Assembly: GCF_013204845.1 (NCBI RefSeq)
Contig: NZ_JABMKY010000011.1
Location: 1-64,000, forward strand
Origin: Paenibacillus qinlingensis
GTDB taxonomy: Bacteria; Bacillota; Bacilli; Paenibacillales; NBRC-103111
DNA: 64,000 nt
Reading direction: 5' to 3'
Numbering within the stretch: position 1 is the first letter of the stretch; every line of letters begins with the position of its first letter. This document shows positions 59,219 to 64,000 of the stretch, in pieces. Both the position numbers and the translations under genes were made by a program. A model generated the notes under the pieces. The model was not told where the DNA came from and ran no database searches. It saw only the letters and a list, made by a program, of their open reading frames with translations.

Positions 59219-60415
59219 ATGATTGCTATCAAGAACGAGCTAGTGAAAGCAGAACGACTGACGCAGGAAGATGCGCATTATTTCTTTGGTTATTACGATA
59301 CACCTGCGTGGAGCCAAAGTGACCGATACCATCTATGTCATAAAGTCGATTTCATGGATCGACTTCCGCATTCGAGGGACAACGCCATTATGGGGTACAT
59401 CGATATGCTGGACCATTCCTTTCATCCCTTGGCGGAAACGACTGCTTGGAATTTCCAGCAGGGGAGCATGCTGCAGTGGCACCCTGCTTTTCCAGAGAAA
59501 GAGATCATCTACAACACGAGGGATGGTGAATCTTACAGAGGAATTGTGCACAATATTCATACTGGAACTTCCCGGCAACTAGCGCTTCCGGTGGCCAATG
59601 TCGATCCTACAGGTACGTATGCAGTAAGTATTAATTTCGACCGGATGTTCGATTTCCGGCCTGGCTATGGGTATGCGGGGAGAGAGGACCTGTTTAAAGA
59701 AGCTCGTCATTCTACGGATGACGGGATTTTTCTGATCGACTTGGCAACAGGGGAATCCCGACTCGTATTGTCACTTCAACAAATATGGGATTTCACCAAA
59801 TCCCGCTTTGGGGATCAAGACAAGAAGCTACTGATTAACCATATCACTTTTAACACGGACGGTTCTCGTCTCGTTTTCCTTGTTCGTTATTTTCCTGAGC
59901 CTGGCGAAGTCTGGGAAACGGCTATCCTGACGGTCAACCGTGATGGTTCGGACCTATTCCTCTTGTCCGATTATTCGTATGCGTCTCATTATCATTGGCG
60001 TGACAGGGAAACCATTATTTTTCATTCACGCGGAGCAGAAAGCGGCGATGCAGGCGATCAATTATATGAGCTAAGAGATCTAACGCATGAGGCCGAGATG
60101 ATCGATAACACATTTTTCTTGAAGGACGGTCATTGCAGTTACTCACCAGATCGACAGTACTTGCTTTATGACAGTTATCCTGATGCGGATAGCTATCGGC
60201 ATTTGTATGTCTATTCTTTGGAAAAAAAGCGCGGCATGACGCTCGGTTCGTATTACTCTCTGCCAGATATCGAAGGCGACATCCGCTGTGATCTGCATCC
60301 GCGCTGGAATCGGGCAGGGACGCATATTTCGTTCGACTCCACTCATGAAGGAAGACGGCATGTGTATGTGATGGATCTGCGACAAGTAAGGGAAAAACTG
60401 CTGCTGAACAAATGA
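59219..60415 (+). CDS. Second cytosolic beta-propeller protein of the pectin-type locus
   Basis: The 398-residue protein has repeated WD40/TolB-like blades (HITFNTDGSRLVFLVRYFPE, CSYSPDRQYLLYDSYPDAD, LHPRWNRAGTHISFDSTHEG) and no signal peptide. It begins with conserved-looking DAHYFFGYYDTPAWSQSDRY. It is distantly PL22-like in fold but lacks the HEGPW and SHPHPLF motifs of its neighbour. Its role is unknown; being co-transcribed with the GH105- and PL22-like genes, it may be another lyase or a hydrolase for the same imported oligomer. GGGAGGAGAGG precedes ATG 59219. Its stop region contains copy 3 of the shared motif. Confidence 0.7.
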   Translation: MIAIKNELVKAERLTQEDAHYFFGYYDTPAWSQSDRYHLCHKVDFMDRLPHSRDNAIMGYIDMLDHSFHPLAETTAWNFQQGSMLQWHPAFPEKEIIYNTRDGESYRGIVHNIHTGTSRQLALPVANVDPTGTYAVSINFDRMFDFRPGYGYAGREDLFKEARHSTDDGIFLIDLATGESRLVLSLQQIWDFTKSRFGDQDKKLLINHITFNTDGSRLVFLVRYFPEPGEVWETAILTVNRDGSDLFLLSDYSYASHYHWRDRETIIFHSRGAESGDAGDQLYELRDLTHEAEMIDNTFFLKDGHCSYSPDRQYLLYDSYPDADSYRHLYVYSLEKKRGMTLGSYYSLPDIEGDIRCDLHPRWNRAGTHISFDSTHEGRRHVYVMDLRQVREKLLLNK

Positions 60416-60429
60416 ATGTTGACTGTCAT
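60404..60429 (+). promoter_or_regulatory. Candidate operator copy 3 of the shared 26-bp motif
   Basis: CTGAACAAATGAAT, then GTTGACTGTCAT, overlaps the last codons and stop of the propeller gene and lies 240 bases before the beta-helix protein gene. It matches copy 2 at 22 of 26 positions. Overlap with coding sequence is unusual but the match is too long to expect by chance. Confidence 0.5.
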
Positions 60430-60574
60430 TTGCGCTCGAACACATACTGAGCACGTGGAAATAGTCCCTTAGAAGTGAAAGCGATGTTACTAAGTGGACC
60501 TCCCGCCAATGGGAAGGAGGGGATGAGTAGACAGGTGAAGGGATGGCAAGGTTTGATGGATCGAACACAGCTAC

Positions 60575-60589
60575 TTGAAAGCGATTGCA
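60575..60589 (+). promoter_or_regulatory. cre-like catabolite-repression site
   Basis: TTGAAAGCGATTGCA fits the CcpA consensus WTGNAANCGNWNNCW at every position. It lies 82 bases upstream of the large secreted beta-helix gene, suitable for carbon-catabolite repression of an exoenzyme. Confidence 0.55.
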
Positions 60590-60670
60590 ATGGGAATTTG
60601 CATCAAGAATCCACGGACTGAGTTTCGAAGACGGGCTTGTAAGAAAGCGAATCAAAGGAGGAACGTGTTA

Positions 60671-63600
60671 ATGAATGAAACGTTTAAAAATCATTTGTCT
60701 AGGATCGTCGTATTTTGCTTAATGCTCGCATTTATCCCGCTAGGTATGGCAGCTCCAGCAGCAGCTTATGGAAATGGAACACTACTTAACGGTGGATTTG
60801 AGAGTGCAACAGGTTCTGGAGTAACGATTTTTGATGGGTGGAAGATCGATTCTACCGGGGCTAAGGCTACGAATGGCAGTCCAGCAGGATCCACCTATGC
60901 TCGTACGGGGAATAATGCTTTGAAGGTTTCTGCGGGTTCAGGTACGCAAAAAACGCCTGCGCAGCAATATGTTTCGGTTATTCCCGGACAGACGTACGAT
61001 GCGTCCTTTTATATTGACGTACCTACTTGTACGGCTGCGTGTGCCAGTGGCGGATCTGCTACTGGCATGACGATCCGTTTCTACGACAACAAGGTAAACC
61101 CAGATAACTTTAGCAACACGGGTGCGGCACAAGTCGGTAGTGATGTGAGTGTTGGTGGTATAACGGGCGTGGCGACATCGGGATACACCCAAATTCAGAA
61201 AAGCTTTACAGTTCCGGCTAACGCTAAATATATGCGCGTATATGTCTATTCAATAAACGCAACTAGCGCCAGCATGATTGCTTATGTCGATGATATTAGC
61301 ATCGTTCAAACTGGAGGTTCGACACCTGTTACTGTTACCGGCGTAAGTATGAATAAGACATCTACAGCGATAGAGATGGCAGGAACAGAAACACTAATAG
61401 CAACGGTGAGTCCTGCTGGTGCTCCACAGGCAGTGAAGTGGTTTAGCAGCAATACGAACGTAGCAACCGTGGATATTAACACAGGGTTAGTAACAGCAGT
61501 GAATACAGGTACGGCCACGATCACAGCGACATCGACGACAATAACTCCGCCTAGTGTAACCAATGCGGTTTATACAGCTTCAACTCAGGTTAACGTTGTG
61601 GCTGGGATGCCTAATCCCGTGTATGGTTTAACGTTGACTCCTTCGTTCAATTCAATCAGTGTCTATATCGCTGGAGGACGGGATGATTTAATTCGCCATC
61701 TGTACTACAAGAAGACGACGGATACGATATGGAGGGAAGCATTGGAGCCTATTATGATTCCGGATAAAGGGATTTTTTCTGGCAGCATTGTAAGGCTGGA
61801 TGAAGATACCTCCTATGATGTGAAATCAGATATCTATTATGGAAGTACGCTGCTCAAATCGGAGACAGGTACGGTTCGCACATGGACGTCGACACCGACG
61901 ATTGCACAGACCATTTCCTTATCCAGTATATACACTAGCGGTGGTTTGACTATTAATGGGATAACGGGAACCAATAATGGCTGGATCAAGATTGTCAATG
62001 ACACAGGGCTGACGATTGATGCTGGGTTTGCAACGGATCATGCTGTAACCGTGACGAATTCGTCTTATACGATACTAGAAGGCTTTATTGTCAAAGGCGG
62101 CAAGAAAAATGGGTTCTTCTTGAACAGTACAGATCATAATGTCCGAATCACCAATGCCGACATCTCCGGCTGGGGACGGGTGGCCGTTGATACCGTGCAT
62201 ACGCCGCAGCAGCTCGCTTTTATTAACAAGAGTGATGTAGGGTATGGAACGCCTATCGACGATCAGGGGAATATGCTGGAAGGAGATGCCGGCTTCCGTA
62301 TTGAAGATGCCAAGAACATTGTCGTGGAAAGAAGTTACGTCCACGAGCCAAGAGGATACGCGAATCCTTGGACCGGGATCACCTCGGATGGCCAAGCATT
62401 CAGCAATTCTCACCCACAGGGTCCTGAGGCCATGTATCTTCGAAGTGCAGGCGGCATTGTAGTTCGGTATAACGACTTTAGTGGTACGGATGAATACCAC
62501 CGTTTAAATGATGTCATCAGCGGCTATTATAATAGCCAGGAAAGCGGCGGTTTCTATAAAGATGCGGATATTTATGGAAACTTCTTCGGTTATGCCAATG
62601 ATGATAGTGTTGAGTTAGATGGTGGACAGTCGAATATCAGGGTATTCGATAACCGAGTTGAGATGAGCTATGCCGGGTTGAGTTTTGCGCCGAATATGGT
62701 GGGTCCGAGCTATGCCTTTAATAATGTCCTGTACAATATGAATGATTTCAGACGTGTGGGAACAGGATCAGTTATCAAATTAGGCGGGAATAGCAGCACG
62801 GTGTATGATGGTGAGACGTGGTTTTTTAATAATACGATTTATGCCGTTCCGAAAGCGATTGTAGGCAGTAGTACGCCAAAGAACTGGCACGGCGGAACAA
62901 GAAATAACCTGATCGTCGTCATGAGAAATCTCACCAGCGGATCATCTAATTTCTATAATATCGAAGATAATAGTCCATCTATCAATCCTGGAACGAATTT
63001 TGATTACGATGCGCTGGGGCGTACTACGGCTGCTGATGGAGCAGGTCAAATCGTAGCTAACCCTGGTGCTGAGGCACACGGGCTGTTCAAGATTGGTAAG
63101 ATGACCAATCCTGGCGCTGGTGTTTTCACGCCAACCGCTTCCGGTGTCGATGCTGCAAGAGAAGTGAATGTTATTGATAAGGGAACCGTTGTGAAGAACT
63201 TCGCGGAGTCTTACTCTGGCAGCGCTCCGGATATCGGTGCGTTTGAAGCAGGGGGAAGCAGTCTGTTTCCTAAACGACCTATTCCATTCCAATCGGATAA
63301 ATATTTGGTCGCGATCCCTGCTACGGATAACTCGGCTAGCTTTACAATCTCTACAGGTGCTTTGACCGGTTCAGGCAACTATACGATTCGCCGCAATGCG
63401 GAAGAGGACTGGTACACGGCTACACCTGTTTCGGGGACTTTTGCAAGCAATAGCCAGGTAACCTTCACCATCCAAGTGGATAGAACGAAAGCTTCATTTA
63501 ATAGAGCTGCGGAATATTCTACTTTGTTTGTAAGGCTGGCGAATGGATTCTCAGTGCCGATTACAATCAAAGCAGATAATTCGGTTACTACGGTTCCCGT

Positions 63601-64000
63601 TGGGCAAACTGTGCAAATCAATTCGACCAAAGCTTTCCCGAACACCTCTAATTTGAGTGCAAACTGGAAATCGAGCAGTGCGGCTGCTCCAATAACTTCT
63701 ACAACCATCAGTGATGTAGCTTCTGTACAGATTACTGGGGCTTACGCGGGTAGTGCAACGATTACGGCAAATAGCTCGGTTAATGGGGTGAACCAAGCTG
63801 AGTATAGAGTGCGAGTGCCGGCGATGCTTGGCGGTCTGCAGGTGAATGGACAGTCCGTTGCAGGGTTCGATTCGAATACGTATAGCTACGTTGTCGCCCT
63901 GCCTGCCGGCTCACCCGTACCGACGGTGACAGCGACATCGCTGGATGCCGGATCGGCCGTGCCTTCTACAGTCGCATATACGTTGCCGACGAGTATACCG
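60671..64000 (+). CDS. Large secreted parallel beta-helix protein, polysaccharide-lyase-like (3' end outside window)
   Basis: ATG 60671 (AAAGGAGG about 9 bases upstream) opens a frame with no stop for 1110 codons to the window end. A signal peptide (FCLMLAFIPLGMAAPAAAYG) is followed by a carbohydrate-binding-like sandwich (about residues 35-215), a Big_2 Ig-like domain (about 220-315) and an Fn3-like domain. A right-handed parallel beta-helix follows at about 420-750 (ILEGFIVKGGKKNGFFLNST and similar rungs). Further sandwich domains come next, the last visible (AMLGGLQVNGQSVAGFDSNT) like the cadherin-type repeats of the giant SLH protein. A role in attacking pectin outside the cell fits the locus; SLH domains may follow beyond the window. 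Confidence 0.8.
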   Translation, partial: MNETFKNHLSRIVVFCLMLAFIPLGMAAPAAAYGNGTLLNGGFESATGSGVTIFDGWKIDSTGAKATNGSPAGSTYARTGNNALKVSAGSGTQKTPAQQYVSVIPGQTYDASFYIDVPTCTAACASGGSATGMTIRFYDNKVNPDNFSNTGAAQVGSDVSVGGITGVATSGYTQIQKSFTVPANAKYMRVYVYSINATSASMIAYVDDISIVQTGGSTPVTVTGVSMNKTSTAIEMAGTETLIATVSPAGAPQAVKWFSSNTNVATVDINTGLVTAVNTGTATITATSTTITPPSVTNAVYTASTQVNVVAGMPNPVYGLTLTPSFNSISVYIAGGRDDLIRHLYYKKTTDTIWREALEPIMIPDKGIFSGSIVRLDEDTSYDVKSDIYYGSTLLKSETGTVRTWTSTPTIAQTISLSSIYTSGGLTINGITGTNNGWIKIVNDTGLTIDAGFATDHAVTVTNSSYTILEGFIVKGGKKNGFFLNSTDHNVRITNADISGWGRVAVDTVHTPQQLAFINKSDVGYGTPIDDQGNMLEGDAGFRIEDAKNIVVERSYVHEPRGYANPWTGITSDGQAFSNSHPQGPEAMYLRSAGGIVVRYNDFSGTDEYHRLNDVISGYYNSQESGGFYKDADIYGNFFGYANDDSVELDGGQSNIRVFDNRVEMSYAGLSFAPNMVGPSYAFNNVLYNMNDFRRVGTGSVIKLGGNSSTVYDGETWFFNNTIYAVPKAIVGSSTPKNWHGGTRNNLIVVMRNLTSGSSNFYNIEDNSPSINPGTNFDYDALGRTTAADGAGQIVANPGAEAHGLFKIGKMTNPGAGVFTPTASGVDAAREVNVIDKGTVVKNFAESYSGSAPDIGAFEAGGSSLFPKRPIPFQSDKYLVAIPATDNSASFTISTGALTGSGNYTIRRNAEEDWYTATPVSGTFASNSQVTFTIQVDRTKASFNRAAEYSTLFVRLANGFSVPITIKADNSVTTVPVGQTVQINSTKAFPNTSNLSANWKSSSAAAPITSTTISDVASVQITGAYAGSATITANSSVNGVNQAEYRVRVPAMLGGLQVNGQSVAGFDSNTYSYVVALPAGSPVPTVTATSLDAGSAVPSTVAYTLPTSIP

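Noticed and set aside
60475-60489. Second cre-like site (GTGAAAGCGATGTTA) before the beta-helix gene
   Set aside because: Two mismatches to the consensus, including the conserved C near the end; the copy at 60575 is a full match and sufficient.

Overview
The window looks like a chromosomal segment of a Paenibacillus-type member of the Bacillota. The clues are strong GGAGG ribosome sites, frequent TTG and GTG starts, S-layer-homology (SLH) exoenzymes, LplB/YtcP/LipO-type sugar importers paired with AraC-family regulators (YesM/YesN style), a FusB-type EF-G-binding protein and CcpA-like cre boxes. No rRNA, tRNA, CRISPR array or replication origin was seen.

Layout. 1-5.5 kb is a graveyard and island: the right end of an IS3-family element, remnants of a DbpA/YxiN-type helicase, a HicB-like antitoxin and a MurG-like glycosyltransferase, and an orphan transposon end made of four 19-bp repeats. 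Among these sits an intact, AT-rich three-gene operon (TIGR04255 protein, 139-aa protein, HEPN protein) that resembles an accessory defence or toxin-antitoxin module. 5.5-9.7 kb holds a DUF4362-like membrane-anchored protein that seems to start at AUU, and a secreted Ig-repeat stalk protein. 10-21 kb is a carbohydrate locus: YesM-like kinase, YesN-like regulator, two permeases, a lipoprotein, a FAD oxidoreductase and a secreted GH-A-clan-like glycosidase. 21-30 kb is mixed housekeeping and accessory material: cupin with a clear promoter/operator, TetR, GNAT, a copper-amine-oxidase-N-like secreted protein, small membrane proteins, a broken Nif3-like gene, DinB and an ABC-2 exporter.

30.5-44.1 kb carries two huge convergent cell-wall proteins with SLH anchors: a 2882-aa Kelch/Fn3/cadherin-like protein and a 1565-aa GH27 alpha-galactosidase-like enzyme. 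They share an unnamed module just before the SLH domains. 44.6-48.8 kb has FusB-like, ParB-N-like and HAD proteins (the HAD gene apparently starting at CUG), a deletion scar joining a YciI-like gene to the tail of an ECF42-type sigma factor, an SDR and small ORFs.

48.9-64 kb is a second glycan locus that looks aimed at pectin or rhamnogalacturonan: importer (LplB, YtcP, LipO types), membrane-bound AraC regulator, GH88/105-like unsaturated glycuronyl hydrolase, PL22-like oligogalacturonate lyase, a second beta-propeller protein, and a large secreted beta-helix protein that runs off the window. A nearly identical 26-bp motif precedes three transcription units of this locus and is a candidate operator. 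A 0.76-kb array of about fourteen 52-bp hairpin-bearing tandem repeats lies in its middle.

How it works together (inference): secreted, SLH-anchored or beta-helix enzymes cut polysaccharide outside the cell, lipoprotein-dependent ABC importers bring oligosaccharides in, and cytosolic GH105/PL22-like enzymes finish the unsaturated uronides. Each importer has its own regulator: a two-component YesM/YesN pair in the first locus and a one-component membrane AraC protein in the second.
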